This document shows positions 6,700 to 14,251 of a stretch of 30,439 nt of DNA, piece by piece. The notes under the pieces are model-generated. The model was not told where the DNA came from. It saw nothing but the letters and a program-made list of their open reading frames with translations, and did no database searches. Within the stretch, counting starts at the first letter, position 1; each line of letters starts with the position of its first letter. Made by a program: the position numbers and the translations under genes. The DNA comes from a virus. The stretch covers positions 1 to 30,439 of the IMG/VR virus record IMGVR_UViG_3300047300_000288; one strand, 5' to 3'.

Positions 6700-7686
6700 T
6701 TATTTGGTTTTTGAAAATTGTACAAATGCTTTGAACTTCTCATGAGCAGACATTGCTACTGGTGCAGCCTCCTCTTCAATAGTTTCTGCTGAAAGACTTT
6801 CTTCCAGTTGGTTTTTTAAGTCAGCTATCATAGCCACTAATTGATTAACCTGCTCTTCAATCACAGGGTTAACAATAGCAAGTACAGCCTCAGCATCCAT
6901 AGCAGGATCAACTGCCATTTCAACATCCTCTGCAGCTGCTGCTGTCTCTTCCTCTGTGACTGCTTCCTCAGCATTATCAACAGTTGCTTGAGCTTCTTCC
7001 TCAACGGCAGGATCTGCTGCCATTTCTGCCTCCATTTCGGTAGGCTTGTCCTTGATTTCAATAACTTCCCCGTCTTTTACCACGTAGATTTTATCCTCAA
7101 TCAAGTGTTCTCCATCAGGTAACTTCATTGTGTTAGTATTTAGATTTAATAATTCCGAAAGTTTCATACCAAGGAAGCCCTGAATAGAGTACCCTACTTG
7201 ACCAGACTCAACTAACTTATCATAGTACTCTCTATCTGTTACTTGACTTGTTAGCATCAGAGTTCCTTTAGGTACTTCAATGCCATAAGTTGTGAATGCC
7301 TTATCAGTTTTTGGGCTGTCAACTATCCATGCCTCAAGGATGTACGCTGGTACCTTCTCCTCTGCATCATGCTCAAGGTTAAAGATATCCTTGTTGCGTA
7401 GGTTAAGCATGAACTTGTTGTGTATAGCTTCAATAGTTTTAGCTGTGAACTCAACATCATACTCAGAGCCATCCTCATCTCTTCTATAGATTTGCATAGG
7501 TATCATGGCAGGTGCTACAATTCTCATCTTGACATCATCACTGAATGTCATAGGAGCTACAGAAGTGAATGCCATACCTTTAACTTTTACTGCTGGTTTG
7601 TTGGTGAAGGCTATCATTTCAATCCCTAAGTCCTCACCATCGGAGTACTCAGGATCTATTGTAATTTTGTAACATGGTCTATCCAT
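6700..7686 (-). CDS. Prohead protease fused to a scaffold-like domain (XkdF type)
   Basis: 328 residues. Residues 100-172 carry the XkdF-like serine protease core: NLEHD (H106), YILEAWIVDSPKTDK, GTLMLTSQVTDREYYDKL and GYSIQGF (S167). Residues ~215-310 are very acidic and Ala/Glu-rich, a coiled-coil stretch expected to act as scaffold that the protease removes during maturation. It begins at a variant late element (TCAATATAGGGT-ATG). Its start is divergent from the plus-strand island. Confidence 0.8.
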   Translation of the reverse strand: MDRPCYKITIDPEYSDGEDLGIEMIAFTNKPAVKVKGMAFTSVAPMTFSDDVKMRIVAPAMIPMQIYRRDEDGSEYDVEFTAKTIEAIHNKFMLNLRNKDIFNLEHDAEEKVPAYILEAWIVDSPKTDKAFTTYGIEVPKGTLMLTSQVTDREYYDKLVESGQVGYSIQGFLGMKLSELLNLNTNTMKLPDGEHLIEDKIYVVKDGEVIEIKDKPTEMEAEMAADPAVEEEAQATVDNAEEAVTEEETAAAAEDVEMAVDPAMDAEAVLAIVNPVIEEQVNQLVAMIADLKNQLEESLSAETIEEEAAPVAMSAHEKFKAFVQFSKTK

Positions 7687-8078
7687 ACCCTATATTGAAG
7701 AATGTTGTATATTTGTTAAAAATTAAAATCTATTATATTCGACATGTAGAAAAAGCCTTGTTGAAATACAAGGAACAAACATTCCCCAACTGGGAAGAAC
7801 CATTTATCGAGTTAACAAATATCGAAGATGTGAAAGGTGTAGCCCCAAAAGTTATATTTACAATTCAGTCAGACCCAATTAAAGAGGTTGGAGTTAATGG
7901 TGTTCAAGCATTAGATATGCTTATATACACTAAATGTTTGTTTGAAAGTTTGAATGAAGCCTTTCCTTGCAGAGAAAATTCTTTGACAATCACAAAAATT
8001 GAAGAGGCAATCCATTGGCAAGAGGCAAGAACAAAAGATAGATCAAGAAGAGGAGTTGAAGGTTATAACAAAAAATAA
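7674..8078 (+). CDS. Acb2/Tad1-hairpin-like protein (candidate cyclic-nucleotide sponge)
   Basis: Up to 134 residues. The end PCRENSLTITKIEEAIHWQEARTKDRSRRGVEG (residues ~98-130) and the preceding TIQSDPIKEVGVNGVQALDML match the pattern of the helical hairpin domain in phage Acb2 (anti-CBASS) and Tad1 (anti-Thoeris). Those proteins sequester host defence signal nucleotides. Family match is from memory; the function is inference. The start is uncertain: ATG 7674 overlaps the divergent protease start by 13 bases. In-frame TTG (7713, 7758) and GTG (7830) are alternatives. It is the first gene of the only plus-strand group. Confidence 0.6.
   Translation: MVYPYPILKNVVYLLKIKIYYIRHVEKALLKYKEQTFPNWEEPFIELTNIEDVKGVAPKVIFTIQSDPIKEVGVNGVQALDMLIYTKCLFESLNEAFPCRENSLTITKIEEAIHWQEARTKDRSRRGVEGYNKK
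7687..7718 (-). promoter_or_regulatory. Late promoter element P7686 (variant)
   Basis: TAACAAAT at -32 to -25 and TTCAATATAGGGT before the ATG at 7686. The AATATAGG core is shifted one base by an additional G compared with the four perfect copies. It drives the protease-capsid-tail tube unit. It overlaps the plus-strand promoter candidate. Confidence 0.5.
7708..7715 (+). promoter_or_regulatory. Candidate host-type -7 box for the plus-strand island
   Basis: TATATTTG on the plus strand matches TAnnTTTG. No clear TTG lies at the expected -33 distance, so this is weak. If used, transcription starts near 7720 and the ATG at 7674 could not be the true start of the first gene. Confidence 0.35.
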
Positions 8079-8089
8079 AAAATAATTCT

Positions 8090-8638
8090 ATGGTAACAAT
8101 TTTAGGTAAACAAGTACCCAACCAACTAACTGAGTTAACGGTACAGCAGTTTGAGGATATCACATCCATCCATGCAAGGCAGGACCTTGATGCTATTGAG
8201 AAACATCTTGAAGTGTTCGCACTGTTAGGTGTGCCAGAGGCTGACTTTGAGGATGTATCTATTGAGGAGTTCAAGGAGTATGTCAAGCAATTCAACAACC
8301 TTAGTGGTAAGCCAGAGATGCAACAATCCATTGAGCTTGATGGATACCCTTGCAAGGCTTATGAAGGTGATGCATTTAGGCTATCTGTGAAGGATACTAA
8401 GCACATTGAGAAGGTTATGACATCAAGACATAAGGGATATATCTCTGAGATGTTGGCTATACTGTTCAAACGTGAGGACCTTACCAAGGCAGAGCACTAC
8501 TCAGATGCTCACATCAAGCATAAGGCAAAGATGATACGTGAACTCAAAGCTGAGTTAGCAGTGCCATACTTAGTTGAGATAGGTCAGAAGTTAGCTAAGC
8601 AAATGCCTAAGGATGAACCTGCCGAAGTCGTGGAGTGA
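8090..8638 (+). CDS. Tail assembly chaperone-like protein 1
   Basis: 182 residues, acidic and helical. The segment VPNQLTELTVQQFEDITSI and LLGVPEADFEDVSIEEFKEYV aligns with the start of the next gene's product (both have P..(s/t)E(l/i).V.QF..I and P..D(f/l)ED(v/l).IEE). This architecture, next to the tail module, is typical of Bacteroidota tail-assembly chaperones that act on the tape measure. It overlaps the next gene by 26 bases in the +1 frame, which suggests translational coupling. A clear slippery site was not seen. Confidence 0.55.
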   Translation: MVTILGKQVPNQLTELTVQQFEDITSIHARQDLDAIEKHLEVFALLGVPEADFEDVSIEEFKEYVKQFNNLSGKPEMQQSIELDGYPCKAYEGDAFRLSVKDTKHIEKVMTSRHKGYISEMLAILFKREDLTKAEHYSDAHIKHKAKMIRELKAELAVPYLVEIGQKLAKQMPKDEPAEVVE

Positions 8639-9347
8639 GATAGATGTACTGCAGTTCAAAGAGATTAGAGAACTGTACAGCATTGAGGAAGTATTTACCA
8701 GAGAGATTGAGATACTTGCAGCACTGGCTGACATACCATCTGATGACTTAGAGGACCTTGACATTGAAGAGGTCAGTGCTATGCTTAAAGATATCACCTT
8801 CATTAACTCTGAGCCTTCTAAGTTCTATAAGCACACCCTTGACCATTGGAAGGTTAAGCCTCTATCTAAGCTCACAGTGGGTGAGTTCATTGACCTTGAG
8901 TACTTCTTTGCTAATGACTACACTAAGCACATCTCACATATAGCAGCTATACTATACAGGAAGCACACTATCAATGAATGGGATGACATGGTGATTGAGC
9001 CTTATAAGTACTCACCCTTTGACCGGGCTGAGCTGTTCGATGACTATTGCATCAATGACATCTATGGCTTAGTACCTGAGTACTTAGCATTCAGAGCTAA
9101 CTTCATGGAGAAGTATGAGCTACTATTCCAAGCAGATGAGAGTGATCCCGATGAGGAGGAAGAGAAACCAAAGACTTCACAGGATGTAAAGGCTGAACGT
9201 GAAGAGAAGAGTGCCATCAAGTGGAGCTGGGAGAGGTTGCTGTACAGTTTATGCCAGGAGGACCTAACTAAGTTTGACCAAGTCACTGACATGCCACTTG
9301 TATTGACCTTTAATATGTTGGCTATGAAGAAAGAGCTTAACCTATAG
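8613..9347 (+). CDS. Tail assembly chaperone-like protein 2
   Basis: 244 residues. LPKSWSEIDVLQFKEIRELY is the typical beginning of this family, followed by LTVGEFIDLEYFFAND, HISHIAAILYRK, an acidic linker (SDPDEEEEKPK) and a C-terminal helical part SWERLLYSLCQEDLTKFDQVTDMPL. It is a longer paralogue of the upstream protein. It has its own start and a full N-terminal domain, so it is probably translated independently rather than by frameshift fusion. The TAG stop lies in a CTATAG palindrome shared with the convergent minus-strand gene. Confidence 0.6.
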   Translation: MNLPKSWSEIDVLQFKEIRELYSIEEVFTREIEILAALADIPSDDLEDLDIEEVSAMLKDITFINSEPSKFYKHTLDHWKVKPLSKLTVGEFIDLEYFFANDYTKHISHIAAILYRKHTINEWDDMVIEPYKYSPFDRAELFDDYCINDIYGLVPEYLAFRANFMEKYELLFQADESDPDEEEEKPKTSQDVKAEREEKSAIKWSWERLLYSLCQEDLTKFDQVTDMPLVLTFNMLAMKKELNL

Positions 9348-9779
9348 TTGACCTGTGAACTTCAAAGGAGCTGAGAACTGTCCACCGATAGGTTCAAATG
9401 TGTAAATGATTGACCTCTTCTCACCTAAGATACGAGCCACATCTAAGATAGGATACCTTTGAGTCATCCACTCAGTGTACTGTGAGTATATCTCAGCTGT
9501 GATACCTTGACTGTCAAGCTCCTTTGTTAGCTTAGCACATAGGTCAAAGGGTGCAATGTGGATAGTACCGTTGTTGAGAAACCCAAAGTAATACATTGCA
9601 AGTATCTGTATCTCAAGCTCACCAAGTGCAGGTATCTTTGCATTGATACGTACTGAGTCATATAGTGCCTCTGTATCAATCAAGCCTTCTCTGAGAATAA
9701 TCTGTTGCATTATTTTCTGTATCTTCCTTCTGGTAGGATAGAGCACATTGAACACACCATTATTTGCGTATCTTGCCAT
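9342..9779 (-). CDS. Conserved tail-module protein
   Basis: 145 residues. Seen: a basic N-terminus (TRRKIQKIMQQIILREGLIDTEALYDSVRINAKIP), a core LGELEIQILAMYYFGFLNNGTIHIAPFDLCAKLTKEL, and EWMTQRYPILDVARILGEKR. The 'DTEALYDSVRI' theme resembles HK97 gp10-type proteins involved in head-tail joining. I infer a tail completion or neck role. The stop is inside the CTATAG palindrome shared with the plus-strand gene. Overlaps the next gene by one base (TAATG). Confidence 0.5.
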   Translation of the reverse strand: MARYANNGVFNVLYPTRRKIQKIMQQIILREGLIDTEALYDSVRINAKIPALGELEIQILAMYYFGFLNNGTIHIAPFDLCAKLTKELDSQGITAEIYSQYTEWMTQRYPILDVARILGEKRSIIYTFEPIGGQFSAPLKFTGQL

Positions 9780-10012
9780 TATACTAAGTACTTAGGAAGT
9801 TCTACATTATTAACCCATGCCTCAATATCTGCATCATCCCATGTAGTATCATAAGTGAAGCCTTGAAAGTTCACTCCAAATACTGCAGATGGTGTAGTCA
9901 ATACTACATCCACTGTGCATGATTGATATAAGATAGAGTCATTAACTCTCTCAATATTTACTATCGGATCTGTTATCTCTACGTTGAACTGGGGGAAGCT
10001 ATATGTTGCCAT
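9779..10012 (-). CDS. Small β-rich tail-module protein
   Basis: 77 residues (MATYSFPQFNVEITDPIVNI...), no membrane segment and no motif that I recognise. Tight coupling on both sides (TAATG overlap with its downstream gene and a one-base gap to the lectin-like gene upstream) and the location in the fibre operon suggest a minor tail protein. Confidence 0.5.
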   Translation of the reverse strand: MATYSFPQFNVEITDPIVNIERVNDSILYQSCTVDVVLTTPSAVFGVNFQGFTYDTTWDDADIEAWVNNVELPKYLV

Positions 10013-10013
10013 G

Positions 10014-10619
10014 TTATGTTAGTGTTGTTCCTGTTACTGTGAAATTCCTTACAGCAAAGTAAGTGTTTCGGGTGTTAGTCTTAGAATAATTCAAGATAGA
10101 GTTAGTACTGTTACTAATGACTATCAATGCACTGGTAGTATCATTGTTATTGGTTGTACTTGTCCAGTGAGATATAGAAGCTAATGAGAAAGGTGTGTAG
10201 TTTAAGTTAGCACTCAATGACCAGTTCATAAGGTTCATTAACTCATTGATGTTAGGTAGCCTCCATCCTGTTGTGAATGTACTTACTGTCAATAGATACG
10301 CCCAGTCAATAGCTTGAGCCCAAGTCTGCAGCAATGGTGATGCTAACTGATAGTATCCTAACACTGTTGAACCATCATAAGTACTCCAGTCTATTCTTAT
10401 TCTATTAGTGTATGTCTGACCTCCTAACTCATCTGTGAACCTATTAGTGTTACCAAAGGGGTTGTTCTCAGCTAACACTGTGAACGAGGTAGCTCTACCT
10501 GCTTCAATATCACCATCATCACCTGTACGATACGAGGTAGTTTGACCCGTCTTCATTAGCTTAGCAGTACTCCTTGATACAGCTGTTGCCTTAGCCTTGA
10601 TGTATAGGTCCTGTATCAT
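10014..10619 (-). CDS. DUF1566/C-type-lectin-like tail protein, candidate receptor binder
   Basis: 201 residues. GWRLPNINELMNLMNW near residues 119-134, ASISHWTSTTNNNDTTSALIVI near 148-169, and the end NTRNTYFAVRNFTV carry the signature of DUF1566/Lcl-type C-lectin-fold domains (W-R-L-P-x-x-x-E-L ... W(T/S)ST ... aYfAVR). The fold presents variable surface loops in phage adhesins. Adjacent to fibre and tail tip genes, it is a good receptor-binding candidate. No reverse transcriptase or template repeat is present. Confidence 0.6.
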   Translation of the reverse strand: MIQDLYIKAKATAVSRSTAKLMKTGQTTSYRTGDDGDIEAGRATSFTVLAENNPFGNTNRFTDELGGQTYTNRIRIDWSTYDGSTVLGYYQLASPLLQTWAQAIDWAYLLTVSTFTTGWRLPNINELMNLMNWSLSANLNYTPFSLASISHWTSTTNNNDTTSALIVISNSTNSILNYSKTNTRNTYFAVRNFTVTGTTLT

Positions 10620-11230
10620 AACCTTGTTGCGTTCAATGTTACTACTGCAGCAGTGTTCACTGTTACTGTTATCTTACTGCCAGAGGCTATAGTGTTACCC
10701 AGTGTATATGTCACGCCATCATCCTTAAGTGTAGTGGTAGGTGAGTTCAGTATGTTAGTAACTGAGTCAATTGATAGGTTATAAGGTGCATAGAAGTCCA
10801 CTGTCAAGGCATCAATCAGCTCCACAGTGTACTTAGGTTTAAGCACTGTTACGTTCTTATTTTTTATTGTGAATAACTCCTCACCTGTATTGTGGTCCTT
10901 GACTGCAAAGCTGTGGTATGTTGCATCACTACGGGTCTCAAATGTAATGTTATCAACACCATTCTTATGGCTATGTACATTGAACTGACCTAAGGTCTGC
11001 AGCAACAATACAAAGTTATCACCTGTCAAAGTACGATCACCTGTAAGTGTGCCATCAATGTTATATATGTTATCACTTACTCCACCACTTGCAGCATCTA
11101 TAATCTCCTGCCCTGTGATAGAATATGTTGAGTATCCTGAACCTATCTGAACACTGACCTCAAGCAAATCTGTTGCCTCAAGGTTAGCACCCTTAGGTGT
11201 CATCTGTGATATCTTTTGTCTTTGAGCCAT
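10616..11230 (-). CDS. Tail fibre-like protein
   Basis: 204 residues. The N-terminus MAQRQKISQMTPKGANLEATDLLEVSV is a recurrent anchor of fibre proteins in Bacteroidota phages. It is followed by a β-rich, Gly/Thr/Asn-rich body (YNIDGTLTGDRTLTGDNFVLL) as in trimeric fibres. The gene starts at a perfect late element. It overlaps the lectin-like gene by 4 bases, so the two are co-translated. Confidence 0.6.
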   Translation of the reverse strand: MAQRQKISQMTPKGANLEATDLLEVSVQIGSGYSTYSITGQEIIDAASGGVSDNIYNIDGTLTGDRTLTGDNFVLLLQTLGQFNVHSHKNGVDNITFETRSDATYHSFAVKDHNTGEELFTIKNKNVTVLKPKYTVELIDALTVDFYAPYNLSIDSVTNILNSPTTTLKDDGVTYTLGNTIASGSKITVTVNTAAVVTLNATRL

Positions 11231-11262
11231 ACCTATATTGTATTGAACTTAATCTCCTGTTA
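11231..11262 (-). promoter_or_regulatory. Late promoter element P11230
   Basis: TAACAGGA at -32 to -25, 12-base spacer, TACAATATAGGT directly before the ATG at 11230. Both boxes are identical in sequence and spacing to those at 18530, while the spacer between them differs. It overlaps the 3' end of the gene at 11249. Confidence 0.7.
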
Positions 11263-11695
11263 TAATTGGCACTTGGCAGTCAGTCCAGTTACTCATGTCA
11301 ACATCTATAGTCATCACCCACCCTGCAGCATAGTCAAGCAACTGGTTGTTGAGAGGGTTAAGTGATGGCTGTCCTAAGATATCGAAGTCATAGTCTGAGC
11401 TGAAAGTAAAGTAGTTCACCAAGTCAACCAGTATCTGATGACAATCTGAGAGTATCACAGTGATGTTAGCACGATCCTTCTGTATGATGTCAAGGCAGTA
11501 TATCTCTAAGCTGATAGTGTTAGTGTTCTCAGTAGGTATAGCCACAATAGGAGCTATGAATATCAGAGGATACTTCTCATCTTTAGTAGCGAAGTTAGGT
11601 AGTTGCTCAGTGAAGTCACTGCCCACCTTCTTAACCTGTAGGTGAGCATTGTAAAAGGCTTCAATCTTGTTTATTAGTGCTTGATAACTTGTCAT
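11249..11695 (-). CDS. Tail terminator/completion-like protein
   Basis: 148 residues (MTSYQALINKIEAFYNAHLQVKKVGSDF...). The α/β layout with a helical start, YPLIFIAPIVA, SLEIYCLDIIQKD and SDCHQILVDLVNYF resembles small tail completion proteins. It lies directly after the tape measure gene (4-base overlap). No diagnostic motif, so the assignment is from context. Confidence 0.45.
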   Translation of the reverse strand: MTSYQALINKIEAFYNAHLQVKKVGSDFTEQLPNFATKDEKYPLIFIAPIVAIPTENTNTISLEIYCLDIIQKDRANITVILSDCHQILVDLVNYFTFSSDYDFDILGQPSLNPLNNQLLDYAAGWVMTIDVDMSNWTDCQVPIITGD

Positions 11696-14250
11696 AGTTC
11701 TGCGTTCTTTTTAATCTTATTAACTCTATCCTGTGTATTAGTCATCTCAGTTTCACTCACTACAGCTGTTACTGTGATGTTCTGACCTTGAGTCTGCTCT
11801 GCATTAGGGTTGCCTACGTTGTTGAGGTTGTTACCTCCCCCGAATAGACTCACAGAAGGTACTGCCATACCACCTGTAGTTGTGGTTGCTCCGAAGCCTC
11901 CAGTAGGTACATCAGGTGGCACAGGTGCAGAGCCTCCACCTTGGAAGGTTGCACTGGCTATCTTGCCAATGTTTACAGCAGATGCAATCCCAGCAGATGC
12001 AAGTGCTGCTGCCATGGCAAACCCACCATCAAACTTAGGATACTGTGCAAGTATTGAAGTGATAGCCTTAGCTCCATCTATCACAGCCATACCAAGGTTG
12101 AATGCTTTTTGTACAGCAAACTCTTGACGGGCTGCTTTCTCTGCCTCTGCAGTACCCTCTTTTAGTTTCTTTTTCTTGAATGAGAATAGTAGTTCAGCCA
12201 CTTGTTGACCAGCCTGTAATCCTTGAGCTGCATAGTCAAGCCCTTGAGCTATCTGTTTAGCTTCAATCTCATTGATTTTCTTAGCTTTCTCTTCCTCTGC
12301 TACTATCTTAGCCTGTCTATATTTCTCTTCAATAGCTGCCTTATCTGCCTCACTCAAGTCCTTAGCTGCTAACTCTGCTGCCTTCTGTTTGTCAAAGGCA
12401 TTCAATTGAGCATTAAGTACAGCATCTGCTGCAGATATTTGAGCCTTAGCATTCTCATCTGCACGAGCTGCATCAAACTCAGTTTTTGATAGTTCAGTTT
12501 CTGCTACAGTTTGAGCTGCTGCTAATATCTTTTGTTGGTTCTCAAGTTTCTTATCTGTGATCTGAGTATCAATAGCACCCAAAGCCTTAGCAGTTTCTGC
12601 TTCAAGGAGTAGTCTCTCTTCTGAGCCCACCTCAAGGGCAGCCATCTTTTGTCTTGACTCCTCTGCTATCACAGCCTTTTGTGCCTCAAGTTTAGCAAGG
12701 TCACCCTCTGCCTCTACTTCATTTCTTTTGAGCCTGTTGAGAGTAGCCTCGTTCTCTTTTTTCTCTCTCTCTTCAAGGGTCTTATCTTTGGTCTTCTCAA
12801 TCTCGCTGTTAATCTTACTCAATGCATCCTTCTGGTCAAGCTCTTTTTTGTATATCTGTTTAAGATGCTCAGTAAGGTATTTACGTTCAGCTTCAAGTTG
12901 AGTCACTTTCAAGTCTCTCAATTCCTGCTCATTCTTACCTGCTGTCTCAGCTTCTCTGTATGCTATGTCATTCTTTTTACGTAGGTCTGCCAGTGCATCT
13001 GAGTACTTATTCTTTACCTCCTTATTAGTGTTACCAACACTGCTCACAGTTGCCTTAGCTATCCCAGCATTACCCTTGTTAGTGATCTCAAGCTCCTGTC
13101 TCTTGAAGTCCTCAATGATGAGGTTCTTTAACTTCTGAGCCTTAGCCAGTGCAGCAGTATCACCTAACTGTTGAGCCTCTTTAATCTGTTGCTCTACCTT
13201 AGACAATGCCTCCTTCCTTTGTATCTCAAGCATAGCCTTAGCTCTCTCAGATTCATTCTTGATCTGCTTAGCTGAGAGTAGTTCAATCTGCTTATCAAGG
13301 TCAAGGTTCAGCTTCTGCTTAGCCTGTACTCTGGCTATCTCATTAGCCATCATATCCCTGTTAAGCTGCACCTGCTTAGCAAAGAGTTCATCCATCCTCT
13401 TCTTATCCTCCTCTGTTAGCTCCTGCTTAAGTGACAATGCATCCATCTCAGCCTGGTTCTGAGCATAGGTCTGCTCCATTGTCTGCTGCTTGATGTCATA
13501 GATAGACTCGTTTTGGTTTATCTCAATACCTAACTGCTTCTCAAGAGCTGCAATCTCTGCATTGCTCATGTCCTTAGTTAGGTTATATAAGTCCTCTCTT
13601 GCCTTACCTTGCTCCTGTATGTTCTTAATGTTTGCCTCACTGGTCTCTTTAACCTTCTCAGCATTCTCTTCTGCTGCATGGTCAGTCAATCCCAGCCAGT
13701 CAGTTAAGTCCTTGAAGCCTTGTATCACTGCATTGATAGGTGCCATAATAGCCTTAAGAATAGCATCAAGTACACCAATCTTTTTAAGGAACACCCCAAT
13801 GGCTACCACTATGGCAGTGATCACTGCTACCAGTAGAAAGATAGGATTAGCTAAGATGGTAGCTCCTAACTTCACGAATGCACCACCAATGGTTGACAGT
13901 GTACCCATGAAACCTTTGAAGCCCTTAGCTAAGTCTGCAGGGTTAAGGTTACCCATCACCTGACTAAACACTTGAGCCTTCTGTTGTGCCTCTTCAAAGT
14001 CTAAGCTCATCAATGAGTCCTTGATACCTCCGATAGAGTTACTTACCTGCTCAAACTTAGAGCCTGATGCAAAGACATTCACTGCATCATTAGCATCTGC
14101 AAGTTGGTCCTTTAGCTCCCCTGCTCTTGCAGATAGTGCAGCAATCTGTTGAGGGTCTGTGGCATCTGCTATAGCTCCCTTGAGTTCTCTCAATTCTGCC
14201 TTGATAGCTCCGATGCCCGTTATCTTGAGGGGTATTTCTACTTCATTCAT
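11692..14250 (-). CDS. Tail tape measure protein
   Basis: 852 residues, the second largest product. It sets tail length and is ejected with the DNA. Seen: an N-terminal helical region; a hydrophobic segment near residues 120-155 (ANPIFLLVAVITAIVVAIGVFL); a very long charged coiled coil rich in Lys/Glu/Ala (about 190-670); and a C-terminal Gly/Ala-rich hydrophobic region (AVIDGAKAITSILAQ, FAMAAALASAGIASAV). At ~0.15 nm per residue a tail near 125 nm is expected, an inference from known tape measures. Confidence 0.88.
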   Translation of the reverse strand: MNEVEIPLKITGIGAIKAELRELKGAIADATDPQQIAALSARAGELKDQLADANDAVNVFASGSKFEQVSNSIGGIKDSLMSLDFEEAQQKAQVFSQVMGNLNPADLAKGFKGFMGTLSTIGGAFVKLGATILANPIFLLVAVITAIVVAIGVFLKKIGVLDAILKAIMAPINAVIQGFKDLTDWLGLTDHAAEENAEKVKETSEANIKNIQEQGKAREDLYNLTKDMSNAEIAALEKQLGIEINQNESIYDIKQQTMEQTYAQNQAEMDALSLKQELTEEDKKRMDELFAKQVQLNRDMMANEIARVQAKQKLNLDLDKQIELLSAKQIKNESERAKAMLEIQRKEALSKVEQQIKEAQQLGDTAALAKAQKLKNLIIEDFKRQELEITNKGNAGIAKATVSSVGNTNKEVKNKYSDALADLRKKNDIAYREAETAGKNEQELRDLKVTQLEAERKYLTEHLKQIYKKELDQKDALSKINSEIEKTKDKTLEEREKKENEATLNRLKRNEVEAEGDLAKLEAQKAVIAEESRQKMAALEVGSEERLLLEAETAKALGAIDTQITDKKLENQQKILAAAQTVAETELSKTEFDAARADENAKAQISAADAVLNAQLNAFDKQKAAELAAKDLSEADKAAIEEKYRQAKIVAEEEKAKKINEIEAKQIAQGLDYAAQGLQAGQQVAELLFSFKKKKLKEGTAEAEKAARQEFAVQKAFNLGMAVIDGAKAITSILAQYPKFDGGFAMAAALASAGIASAVNIGKIASATFQGGGSAPVPPDVPTGGFGATTTTGGMAVPSVSLFGGGNNLNNVGNPNAEQTQGQNITVTAVVSETEMTNTQDRVNKIKKNAEL

Positions 14251-14251
14251 A

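Noticed and set aside
6861-7122. Frames opposite or shifted against the acidic part of the protease-scaffold gene
   Set aside because: The low-complexity Glu/Ala codons keep other frames open; no independent evidence.
8590-8640. Programmed frameshift between the two chaperone-like genes
   Set aside because: The second protein has its own ATG and a complete N-terminal domain; no typical slippery sequence was found.
10014-10619. Diversity-generating retroelement with the lectin-like gene as target
   Set aside because: No reverse transcriptase gene and no template repeat are visible in the window.
11810-13963. Several open frames on the plus strand opposite the tape measure gene
   Set aside because: They mirror the coding strand's codon bias, lack start contexts and promoters, and show no recognisable product.
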